Below are positions 21,487 through 31,654 of a DNA stretch of 64,000 nt, in pieces; the stretch's first letter is position 1; each line of letters begins with the position of its first letter. A program made the translations under genes and the position numbers. This DNA comes from Ehretia macrophylla (taxonomy: Eukaryota > Streptophyta > Magnoliopsida > Boraginales > Ehretiaceae). The notes below the pieces were generated by a model, which saw only the letters and a list, made by a program, of their open reading frames with translations, was not told the DNA's origin and did not search any database. Where the stretch lies: NCBI GenBank assembly GCA_037974665.1, contig CM075773.1:61038763-61102762 (forward strand), written 5' to 3'.

Positions 21487-24138
21487 GTGCGGGGTCCGGT
21501 CCCGGAGATGCAGGAGCTCATTTTTTTCTCAGAAGACTTGGAGGGTGTGATATTGCCCCATGACGACCCACTGGTGATCAGCGTTGAAATAGCCAACTAC
21601 ACCGTGAAGAGGCTGATGGTGGACACCGGGAGCTCGGCAGAAGTCCAATTCTTGAAGGCATTTGAGCAAATGGGGTTGGACAAGAACCGGCTCAGACCAT
21701 TGAGGGGCACCTTAGCTGGATTCATCGGACATGCCCACCAGGCTGAAGGAGTTATCAACCTCCCACTGAAGTTGAAAGACGGAGACAAGCAGGTTTCGAT
21801 GCAGGCCAACTTCATTGTAATGGATTGCAACTCCACTTACAATGGGATCCTGGGTCGGGTGACACTCAATCATTTTAGGGTCGTTCTTTCAACTTACCAC
21901 CAGGCCCTGAAATTCCCGACCCTGGCTGGCACGGCCACCATCTGCGAAACCCAGCTCTCAGCTTGGGAATGTTACGAAAACTTTCTCCGACCCAAATATC
22001 AAGTTGGATGGGGATCAGATTTGCCCAATGAGAAGATGGATGCTAAGAGATGGAGCCCGGCTAAAGACCTTCAAGAGGTGGAGCTCTCCGATAAAACAAA
22101 GAGAACAAAGATCGGAAGTGAACTCTCTGATGACCTCAAGAAAGGTATAAGCCAATTCCTTCTGAAAAATGAACACATATTTGCATAGTCTGCTTCTGAC
22201 ATGACAGGTATTCACCCGGCTGTGATTGAGCATCACCTAAATGCCGACCTGAATTACTATCTAGTAAAGCAAAAGCGCAGGCACTTCCATTATGATAAGC
22301 AACAGATCATAGTAGAAGAGGCTGACAAGTTGGTAGACGTCGGCCACATAAGGGAAATCCAATACCCAACCTGGTTATCCAATGTGGTACTAGTGGCCAA
22401 TTCCTCAGGCAAATGGAGATTGTGCATCGACTTCACCGAGCTTAACAAGGATTGCCCCAAGAACTGTTTTCCCCGACCTCGAATTGACCAGACGGTGGAT
22501 GTTACCTTCGGGTTCGAGCTACTTTCTTTCATGGACGCCTTCAAATGCTATAACCAGATTAAGATAGCTCCCAAAGAAAAAGAGAAGACTGCCTTCATCA
22601 CCGATAAAGGTCTCTACTACTATGAGGTCATGCCTTTTGGCCTCAAGAATGCTGGAGCTACCTACACTCGGATGGTGAACAAGGCTTTCAAAAATCAGAT
22701 TGGCCAAAATATGAAGATCTATGTAGATGACATGTTGGTCAAGAGCAGAAGAGGGGAAGGCCATGAAGCCGACCTAGCTGAAGCCTTCGCCGTAATGGAG
22801 CATTTTGGGATAAAGCTGAACCCAAAGAAGTGCACATTCGGCATCAAGGCAGGAAAGTTTCTGGGCTTCATGGTCATAGCCCGCGGAATAGAAGCCAACC
22901 CGGAGAAGATTCAAGTGATACTTGACCTGGCGCCGCCAACCTGCGTGAAGGATGTCCAAGTGTTAGCGGGCAAGGTCGCGGCGCTGAACATATTCATGTC
23001 CAGGTTGGCCGACAAATGTGTTCCTCTGTTCAAGATATTGAGGAATCCTAAGAACTTTGAATAGACTAGAGAATGCCAGGACGCCTTCCGGGAGATCCAT
23101 GAAGGGGTATGTGAAAACCACTTGGGAGGCAAGGCTCTAGCTCGGAAGGCATTGAGGTAAGGCTATTTTTGGCCAACCCTAGAACAAGATGTCAAAGAGT
23201 ATGTAAAAAAGTGTGACACCTACCAAAGGTTCGCCAATATACAGAGAAAGCTAGCGGTAGACCTCACGGTGATGATAAGCCCATGGTCATTCTATTAGTA
23301 GGGTCTAGATATCATCGGCCTATTGCCAACCAGTGTTGGCCAAAAGAAGCAAGCATTTGTAGCTGTAGACTACTTCACCAAATGGTCTGAGGCTGAAGGT
23401 GTTGCTAGAACAACAGAAAAGGCAGCTTGGGATTTCATATGGAAAAACATCAATTGCCGATTTGGGGTGCCAAAGGTCATCATCACCAACCACGGCAAAC
23501 TATTTGACAGTGCATACTTTCAAGGCAAATGTGCTAAAATTGGGATCGACCTCAGATTCTCATCTATTGCTCACCCTCAAAGTAATGGCCAAGTTGAAAG
23601 GACTAACCAAATCATTTTGCAGGGCCTGAAAACCAAGCTAGAGGAAACAAATGGGCAGTAGGCATCGATTCTTCCCGAGGTGCTGTGAGCTCAGCGGACC
23701 ACCACCAGTTCGGAAATAGGAGAATCGCCCTTCGAGCTGACCTTCGGTACTCAAGCGATGCTGCCAGTAGAGATCGGGTCTCTAACTAATAGAACCCTCA
23801 ACCATGATCCAGCAATAAACGAAGCACTAATCCGTGAAGAGCTCGGCCTTGCCAAAGAGCTCCGAGCTAAAGCTCAAATCAAAATGTTGGCCAGCAAAGC
23901 TGCAATGCAAAGAGCCTTTGTCAAACAAGTCAAGCCTAAACCTATTACGGTTGGTGACCTTGTATTCAGAAATGCCATCTTTTTACCACGCTCAGGTAAC
24001 AAGCTCTCCCCGACCTGGGAGGGACCGTACGAAGTCGTGAAAGAAGTCCGACCGGGAACCTTCTACCTCCGCGACAAGTACGAAAAACTACTGAAGAATG
24101 CATGGCACTCAGAATACCTGAAGCAGTATTTTTTTTAA
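21487..24138 (+). pseudogene. pol: pol of gypsy element: protease, RT, integrase; RNase H deleted
   Basis: The aspartic protease has VDTGSSAEV at about 21619-21645 and YNGILGR. RT spans about 22201-23064, with WRLCIDF, MPFGLKNAGATY and the catalytic YVDD at 22720-22731. A few codons after RT (about 23095), the sequence jumps to the integrase zinc-binding region (HLGGKALA, GYFWPT, VKKC), so the RNase H domain is missing. The integrase core (23323-23661) has VDYFTKW and HPQSNGQVER, but the second acidic residue of the DDE triad is Asn (ITNHGKLF where TDNG is usual). The C-terminal GPYEV region ends at 24138. Stops interrupt it at 22186, 23062, 23158, 23296-23301 and 23659, among others. The enzyme set copies and inserts element DNA; this copy cannot do so. 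Confidence 0.9.
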
Positions 24139-24330
24139 AGGCCCTGAGCCGAAATCTCTTGTAACGGCCCCCGAGCCGAAATACAATCTAATGGCCCCGA
24201 GTCGAAATCTTTTGTAACAGCCCCCGAGCTGAAATCTTTTGTTAAGGCCCCAAGTCAAAACATTACTTGTTATCGGCTCCCGAGCCCAAGTACTTCATAT
24301 ACAACTTCAATACAATGTATTTTGTAAACC
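24139..24330 (+). repeat. Short tandem repeats after gypsy pol
   Basis: Four to five degenerate copies of a unit of about 30-36 bp, GGCCCCGAGCCGAAATCTTT plus TGTAAC, lie directly after the pol stop. Non-coding tandem repeats between pol and the 3' LTR are common in Tat-lineage elements. Confidence 0.8.
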
Positions 24331-24907
24331 AGTGCAAAGCCTGACCCGGGCCCAAGCGCCTCAGCTTCTAAGCTATTGCCAACTCGGATTAACGCGGTGG
24401 CCACGCTTAATTACGAGCTAATAATTAAGTAAATCAGCTCAGACAAGGTTCCAGCTCGAGTATAATCAATAATAATTTGATTAGTTTTGCCAGTTTGGAT
24501 TGAGGTCCAACTCGGTATAATCCGACTTCAGGTTGGCATATTAGTTTGGGTCTAAACTCGAGCTCAATATCTATCAATATTAGTTTGACCAATCTTAAAT
24601 CGGACTGACAAGTCCAGGTCGGCGACTATTGTATGGTTGTGCAAATAACCAGCTCGGATTAGGATGAAAATTTATTAATCGCTTCCAGCTCGGTTCTTTG
24701 TATTTAAATTAAGTTTGGAAGGCCCATTATGCTGGTCCGACCCCACTTACTTAAGAAAATTTGCGAAGATAAAGGTACACATATACGAACTCGAATAAAA
24801 CGCAAACAAAACAAAAACGTCTATTTCATTAAAAGTGAAAAAAGTACAATTACATAGAGCCCGACCTGGGCGAATCTACTAAAGCCCGACCCGGGCGAAT
24901 ACAAAAT
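24331..24907. other. Non-coding spacer of gypsy element
   Basis: GC-balanced, element-like sequence with recurrent AGCTCGG and CCGACCTGG words. It separates the convergent sense pol and antisense gene. No coding region was seen. Confidence 0.6.
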
Positions 24908-27249
24908 TCACTTAGCCACAGCGGCGGAGGGGGTAGCGTCAGCTTTGTCCCCAACTTGGTCTATGCCCTTCTTGACAAAGTCAATCACCTCTTGGGCTTG
25001 GGACGTCAGGTCGACTGGAAACTCAGAAATCTCCTAGAATTCAGGCGGTAGAGCCTCCAAGATCTCGATGTAATCGTTCTTGGAGGCGGGAAGAAAGGTC
25101 TTTGCTTACTTCCGAGCTGCGACTTAGCCTTGGAAATAGTACTTCGGCTCGGCGTACTTAGCCATTGCCCCACCTTCCATGGCCAACCAGTCCACGACCG
25201 CGTCGCTGGACTTGAAGGCTTCCACCGCCTTCTCTCCCTGGAGGCCGACCCGGTCTACCAGCTCCCAAAGCTTCGCCTCGATTTCACGCCTCTTCAGCTT
25301 GTACAGCTCGACGTCCTTGGTCGCGGCCTCGCGCCGGGACTTCTCCTCCTCAAGTTCCTTTTTCAGTTGGTCAATCTCCATTACATCCATTTTACGCCTC
25401 TGGGCGGCCTCATCCCGTAGAGACTCAAGCTCGGCTCAGACATCAATGTATTGCTACTCGAGCTCGACGCAATGAGTTTGGGCCCTAGCAAGGAAGTTGG
25501 GAGCTAAAAGGATGTGGGACTTGGCCTGCGTAAGAGAGAGCAAAATGGTCAGCCGAGCTAAAAAACATAACCATATCAACAGTCTAATAAGACTCACCGT
25601 AACTATGGTCATCCTCAAGTCGAGCGAGAGCTGCTCCGTCGGGACCATCGCCAGCTTGGGGTCGCGAGCCACCTTGGTTGCCTTCACGAAATCTTTGCTG
25701 GGATGGCTTACCTCCGTGGCCTTGCCTTTTCCAAAGTACTCGGCCCGAGGCCATTTCTTACTATTATGGCGGGACGCGGAGAGCTCCGGGATTATTACGC
25801 CCGAGCTCAATTTTTTGGGTAGGGGAAATCCCGAGGTCCCCTTCGAAGTAACCTCGGTGTCGATCTCCCGCACTTGGCCGCCGGACCGTTACTTTTTCCC
25901 TTGAGAGACGGTGGAACCCAAGCTGAACTGAGCCAAAATTTCGCCACTGGCCTCGGCCTTTCTCTTCATCTGGGCATAGGCGAGCTTTCTCGTATCTTCC
26001 ATACCTGCAACAGAGTAGAGGAAAGAAGTGAGAGATAGCCGAAAGCCGACTTGAAAAGGCAACGACAATCAAGATAGTGAGGAGGTCGGGCGTTGATCTA
26101 GCGAACTAACCCTCTACTGAGCTGGGCTCCGCGTCCTCTTCGGGCTTGGGAAGTAAGCTAGGATGATCCCTCGAGAGGTCGGGTTTCCTACCAAATAACT
26201 GGGACTCCCAGATCCGCTCCCATTTGAGCATACTATCGATGTTTATCAACATCCCTAATACCGGTCTTAGCACTGCTACTTCCTCAAGTTCCTCCTCTGA
26301 AAGCTTGGGATGGTCATTGACATTCTTCCTCAAGCTCGGATTCCAATCTGACCTGCATCCCGAGTTCACAACCGGTTCCACCCAATAATAGTCGTTGTGT
26401 CAACCCTTGTTAGAGGAATGCCACTTGGTGAATATGGAGTTACCGACCCGAGCTGCAAAGTGGAACCACCTTGGCTGCTTCGAGTTGGGCTTGCACACAA
26501 AGAAATTCCTGAACTGGCGCAGTATCGGCTCTACTTCCTTCTCAAGACAGAACACATAGAACGTCACCACCACCGCCCAACCATTCGGCGATATCTGACC
26601 TGGGCTAAGCTCAAAGTAGTTCAAGATATTGACAACAAAGCTGGGAAGTGGGAGCTAGATAACATCAAATACAAGGTCATAGATGGTGAAATGGTCAAGC
26701 AAAGGATAGCAAGCCAATTCGTGCCGACCTGGAACCTTTAGCTTGTGGTTTCGATCCATTGACCAGTTCCTCAGCCTGGCATTGGCCATTTGCACCGTGG
26801 AATGGCACTCACGCTGACAACAGGTGAACAACTGCTCGATTCTCTCCCCCGAGCTGAAGAAACACTAGTTGTAGCCGAGCTCCAAGGATGGACTGCCCTA
26901 ACTGGGATCGCTTCGATCAGCTCTGTTGTGGAGACTCCAAGTAAGTACTCCTGAGGTAAGTTGACCCCCTCCAACTGATTCAACGGCTCTTCATCTTCTC
27001 TATCTCCCAAGTTTTCCAGGTCGGCCAAAGGATCCGCCTCGGTCTCCTCCTACTCCTGCTTGACCCCGATGACTTGGTAGTCATCATCACTCTCCTTGGG
27101 CTCAGATCGCCGAACTGACCTAGAGATTCATCAGTGATGTTGCCACCTTGGCCTCTATCCAAAGAGGATTCTGAGCTTGACGGACTCTCGTCCCCGCCAT
27201 AGGACCTCACCTCCATCGCTTGGGAATCTTCCAACTCCGACCTCCCCAT
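24908..27249 (-). pseudogene. Antisense spliced gene of gypsy element (coiled-coil protein, broken)
   Basis: Read from the ATG at 27249 on the minus strand it has an acidic Ser-rich start. A block around FELSPGQISPNGWA (about 26600) resembles the 'putative gypsy type transposon' domain of plants (Transposase_28, from memory). Two GT-AG introns fit the frame: 26110-26005 (106 bp, ends TTGCAG) and 25597-25526 (72 bp, GTGAGT...CGCAG). The last exon encodes a coiled coil (QLKKELEEEKSRREAA) and runs in one frame, past several stops, to TGA at 24908-24910 after KADATPSAAVAK. A frameshift breaks the part near 26650-26990. Extra ORFs after pol, sometimes antisense, are known in Tat elements; their function is unknown. 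In-frame stops disable this copy. Confidence 0.75.
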
Positions 27250-27251
27250 CC

Positions 27252-27307
27252 TGTTTACAAATTGAAAATATATGTACAGGAATAACTAGTGGGAGTCAGG
27301 ACGTACC
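27252..27307 (-). other. Probable 5' UTR intron of antisense gypsy gene
   Basis: On the minus strand the donor CGTAG|GTACGT (near 27306) and the acceptor TTTGTAAACAG| directly before GATGGGGAG bound a 55-bp AT-rich segment. The intron would end just before the start codon. It is short for a plant intron, so confidence is moderate. Confidence 0.4.
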
Positions 27308-27484
27308 TACGGCTCTAGCTGTAGAAGATGACCCGACCTAATTGGCTTCGAGCTAGTGGATTCCGAGCTGAATACCCCGAGAAGATATTTGCTGAGCTAA
27401 AAGTGTCCGACCACTCTGGTATCCGACCTGAAAACTCTGAACTTCGTAAGCAAAGTGTGAAATAAATCTCAGATGACAAGGCCC

Positions 27485-27493
27485 TATTTATAG
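27485..27493 (-). promoter_or_regulatory. TATA box of antisense gypsy gene
   Basis: The minus strand reads TATAAATAG about 235 bp upstream of the antisense start codon, inside the element but outside the LTR. It suggests transcription independent of the LTR promoter. Confidence 0.55.
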
Positions 27494-27685
27494 GCAACTC
27501 TTGTAACCACCTTGGGAATCCCAAACGTCGCATCTTGTCATAACCGCCAGGTAATGTGTCAGCCATCTGAAGGGTATGCATCGCTGACGTGGTCATCCCC
27601 ACGCAGCCGGGGTCGGGCACCTCCAGCTCATGAACAACTCCCAAATCCAGATCTTACCCTCTCGATCTCGACTTGGGGAGGGGAT

Positions 27686-28167
27686 TGATAGGGGGGATCC
27701 TGAGCTGAGGTAAGATGCCCACGCCGAGCTGAGACGGGCTAATCCGAGTCAAGCCGAGCATATTCAGCTAATGCCCAACCTGGATGCTGATCCAACCTCA
27801 CCCTGACCCCGAAAAACCCCAACCTCGGTAACGACTGTTCTGATGGGACATAAAGCTGCACCGCATTAAATGCTGTCAGATCCGAATTTAATATAAATAG
27901 AGTTTTTCCCCTTCATTTCGAGGGTAACTGATCATTAATGCTTTCAGCTATTTTGTCAGCTCGGACATACTAATCATTCGCAAGCCCGAGGGGCAAATTC
28001 GAGTCATCACCCCGCCTTTTCCTTCCCTTTCCTTGTGCAGGTTAAGTGGCCGACCTGAAAGTTCAACTCGGAGGCCAAACTGAAAGTTTAGCTCGGAGTC
28101 CAACCTGAAAGTCCAGCTTGGCAGAGGTAGCCACCTGATCTCAACTGCGAGATTCCCAATCTCGACA
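27686..28167 (+). repeat. 3' LTR of gypsy element
   Basis: This LTR is 482 bp and the partner of 19505-19980. It carries an extra 'gaaagtttagctcggag' repeat near 28083. The polypurine tract is at 27671-27685. Confidence 0.93.
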
Positions 28168-28436
28168 CTTATTATTTTTTCAAAATTTCAAATTACTCTC
28201 TAAATATAAGTGATATGTAGAGATTAAATTGAATTTTTTTGAGAAATAATAAGGATTAAAGTTGAATTTTTTGAAAAATAATAAAGACTAAATTGGTTAG
28301 TATTGAACAATATGAATTATTTTGAATCACTTTTATAAATATTAAGAATTATTATAAAATTTTTAAAACATTAGAGATGAAATTAAAAAAATATATAAAC
28401 AATAAAGACTAAATGTGAAATTTACCTAGCTTTTTA
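28168..28436. mobile_element. Right part of hairpin MITE split by gypsy element
   Basis: It has inverted-arm units such as 'aaataataaagactaaattg' and ends CTAAATGTGAAATTTACC. It continues the arm that stops at 19504. Confidence 0.6.
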
Positions 28437-28455
28437 CATGATAAAATTGTCAAAT

Positions 28456-29291
28456 GGATAAAGGTCATCAATGGTCCTTTAAGTATAGGTTGTTTGACAA
28501 TTTAGTCCTTTATGTTTCAAAATAAATCATATAATATCTGAAATATTGTGATTAAGATAACGTTAGTCCATTGTGAGTTTTTTGCTTAAAATTTAACGGT
28601 GAAGTCATATGAGTTGTACAAGTGCATAAAAACCTTGAAGGGTAAAATAGGAAAATCACATTTTTCTTTTTCTCTCCTCTTCTGCTTGTCTGCTTTTCCT
28701 TCTTCTTCTTTATCCACACTGCTGCCACCACCATGGAACACTTTCACACTACTTAAAGCTTGACTATTTACACATCTTGAGTCTCAAAACGTAAGCTAAT
28801 CATTACTGTTGTGATATGGAACATAAAAGGAAAAAAAAAAAAGGTCAAGACTTATGCTTGTTCACACAATCTAATTTTCATGTCAAAGTAATACGAATAT
28901 CATCAAACCCAGCACACTCAGTTGAAGCACCTATTTAAAATCACATTTTTTTCCTGATAACATGGCAATACCTGTAATATCACATCCTCCATGAATTAGA
29001 AGTTAGGGTTTTGAGTGAAAAGTTTGGGGAAGAAGATGAAGATAATGAGAATAAAAAGAATAAAATATAAATAAATGTTGAATTGTCTCTTTTGCCCTTT
29101 AAAAATTGAGATATTACGAAACACGTACACAATACATGACTCTAACAGTAAGAATTTGACAGAAATTGCAAAGAGAACTAACGGCGTTATCAAGTTCAAA
29201 CATGTGGAACTAAAAAGTTCATTATCCTTAAAGATAAAGAATGAAAGTGTCAAACAATCCAAAAATAAGGGACTATTTCTGACCTTTATCC
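28456..29291. mobile_element. Non-autonomous Mutator-like element (836 bp)
   Basis: The ends are inverted: GGATAAAGGTCATCAATGGTC and the complement of GGATAAAGGTCAGAAATAGTC. The TIR similarity continues for over 50 bp. A perfect 9-bp TTGTCAAAT duplication flanks it (28447-28455 and 29292-29300). The interior has a CT-rich block (about 28660-28730) and no transposase. Its right half was later duplicated in tandem. Confidence 0.9.
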
Positions 29292-29875
29292 TTGTCAAAT
29301 CTAGTACTAAATTAATAGATGCTAAACGGATAGAACTTTTGGGGGAAAATGTCACATTTAGTTCTTATTATTTTCAAAATGTTTAATTTTGTCCCTAATA
29401 TTTAAAAATTTTCAATTTCATCTTTGCTATTTTTCTAAAAAAATTAATTTTATCCCAATAATTTTTAAAAAGTTTTAACTTCGTCCCTATTATTTTCTTA
29501 GAATTTTAAGTTTGTCCTTATTATTCAAAATTAATCAATTTAGTTTCAATTTTTTCTATAAAAAAATTAAATTCGTCTTTATTGTTTCTCAGAAAATTCC
29601 AATTGTGTCTTAAAATATTAGGAACAAATTTGAAACTATAGAAAAATAAAAGGGATAAAATTAAAAAATTTAGGAAAACAATAGAGACGAAGTTGAATTG
29701 TAGAATTGTCTCTTTTGACCTTTAAAACACTCGTGCACGATACATGACTCTAATGGTAAGAATTTGACGGAAATTGCAAAGAGAATAATGGCGTTATCAA
29801 GTTCAAACATGTGGAACTAAAAAGTTCATTATGAAAAATAAAGAATGAAAGCATCAAATAGTCCAAAGATAAGGG
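29080..29875. repeat. Tandem duplication (unit about 620 bp), second unit split by copia element
   Basis: Unit 1 is about 29080-29697: the right half of the Mutator-like element plus the left part of a hairpin MITE. Unit 2 starts at 29703 (GAATTGTCTCTTTTG), runs to 29875, and continues beyond the copia element at 39193-39620. Similar GTTGAATTG words lie at both unit boundaries. Confidence 0.85.
29341..29697. mobile_element. Truncated hairpin MITE (unit 1)
   Basis: It starts GGGGGAAAATGTCACATTTAG with the usual unit array and the start of the inverted arm. It is cut at the tandem-duplication junction near 29697. The fuller copy is at 39266. Confidence 0.75.
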
Positions 29876-31654
29876 TGTTGGAAATATACCCTGCAAGCCA
29901 ATTATTCGATGAAGGATAATAGGAATATTTGTGTAGCGAAACAATCTTTGTTATAAAGTTTTAATCAAATAAAAGTATCATATGGCATTTACCTTTTTCT
30001 CTTATGCATTTATATATCGTCTAGCTGCATATTGTGTATAACTGATAAAGCCCTTAGATATGTTAGTATAGGGTCGAACCATAAAAGCTTATGGTTGATG
30101 AGAATCGACACGTAAGACATACCTAAAACTTGTCCTATGTCGTAGGATTCATCAAGACTGGGCATTGATGAATCTGGAAAGACTGATATATAATTAGTTC
30201 TATTAGGGTTGATCTCATCGACCAAGTGGCATGACATGTCAAGGCTAATGCATAGGTGCGTATAGAGAAATGTACATTGGACACGGTCCACTAAGAACAC
30301 TCAATGGAGGCTTCATCTGCCTAAGTCAATGAGAAAGTTCTCAGGTGATAGTTGTACAAGGTACTCCTCTGACTCGAGGGCACTATAGTAGCTTGCAAGC
30401 AACTCATTGTACATTGACCCTGGACCAAAAGGAAGAAGATAAGACCCGTTTGAATACAGATTCGGGTACAATCAAGTACTTGCGAAGCTAGTGAGTGTCG
30501 CTGCGAGGATCCACTACTCTGAATGAAAGAGAATATGCCCTATGTTATCTCATAGAGATGTTGACAAAAATCCATGGTCATGGTGGTATGATTGGATCAT
30601 ACAAGAAAAAGGTCAACAGAACATAGGAGCACGGTTATTAGGGTTTGACTGACATTGATCATACCCTAAGGCAAGCTCAGGGCATCTAGTGGAAGGAATG
30701 GATTGTACGCTAACTAGTCGCCAAAAGGTTCTTGAGTAGAAAAGCTTGGATTAAGCATTCAAGCCATCTAGTCGTCGAAGAGTGTTGCTAGACGCCAACC
30801 TCGATTAGTAGTAATTAGAAAGAGTTCTAATAGAGATGGGTTAATTGGTATTTGTCCTAGCTACTACCAGTTTGGCACTCGAACCTACAGAATCGCACAA
30901 AGCTAAAGGGTTAGAACTATGAGGGATAGAATAGATAAGTCATGCTAGCACGAGGATCTTCTCGTATTCTATCTAGAAGCAATTATTTAATAGATTGCAT
31001 ATGGTAAGAATAGGTTTAGGGAAACCATTCGAGTATGCAAGTAAGAGAGAGTGTTTGATGGTCAAACATTTAATTTAGAGTCAAGGGCAATTTGAAAAAT
31101 TGGTTTTTGTATAAGTTGAATTGATAATTAATTCAGTGTCAATTAATTATAGGCTATTGTCTAATTAACTTATAATTGATTAGAAAATGTTATAAGCTGA
31201 TTACAAAGAATCCCATAAGGTCTAAGGTCAAGGTGCAAATAATGAAAACTTATAACACCTTATAAATACAGCTTAAACTAAAACCCTAGGTGATAGAACA
31301 AAATTTCATCCTATCTCTCTATGCAAAAGTCGATCGCCCCTCTTTCTCTCTCCTAGGGATTCATGCCAGCCATTGAAGCTCGTGCATAAGCTTGTTTCGC
31401 CTCATTCTAGCCTCGACGTGGTGTGTATGAGATCGTAGAGGGCTGCTACGTTGAAGTCTCCAATCCAAGCAAACCATTCAAAGTATTCTTCAAGAGGTAA
31501 TGAATTTTTTAGATTCATTTTGCTTGGTTTTATCATGTTTTCGATTATAAAGTGCATGTTTGGTAGATTCAATTCTTGGTTCTCTCTGTAATTATAGGTT
31601 TATTATTCATGTTTCCACTGCGCTATATGTCTTTTATGTGCAAGAGAACCATCA
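29876..31654 (+). repeat. 5' LTR of copia element
   Basis: This LTR is 1779 bp, with a TATA-like TTATAAATACAG near 31260. The partner is 37411-39192. Confidence 0.93.

Larger units (their letters stand above)
19505..28167 (+). mobile_element. Complete, inactive Ty3/gypsy retrotransposon, Tat type
   Basis: LTRs at 19505-19980 and 27686-28167 both start TGA-AGG/GGG and end CTCGACA. A perfect 5-bp CTTAT duplication flanks them (19500-19504 and 28168-28172). The primer-site region TGGCGCCGTCTGT follows the first LTR, and a purine tract ACTTGGGGAGGGGAT precedes the second. The order gag, protease, reverse transcriptase, integrase (after RT) marks Ty3/gypsy. The long region after pol, with an antisense gene, is a trait reported for the Tat lineage. 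Many stops and an internal deletion make it non-autonomous. Length is 8663 bp. Confidence 0.95.

Noticed and set aside
25130..25904. Long plus-strand frames in the gypsy 3' region
   Set aside because: They are opposite-strand shadows of the antisense gene, whose introns and coiled coil fit only the minus strand.
30010..30300. 96-codon minus-strand frame in the copia 5' LTR
   Set aside because: The equivalent frame in the 3' LTR (37647-37835) is broken, so it is not conserved; it is treated as chance.
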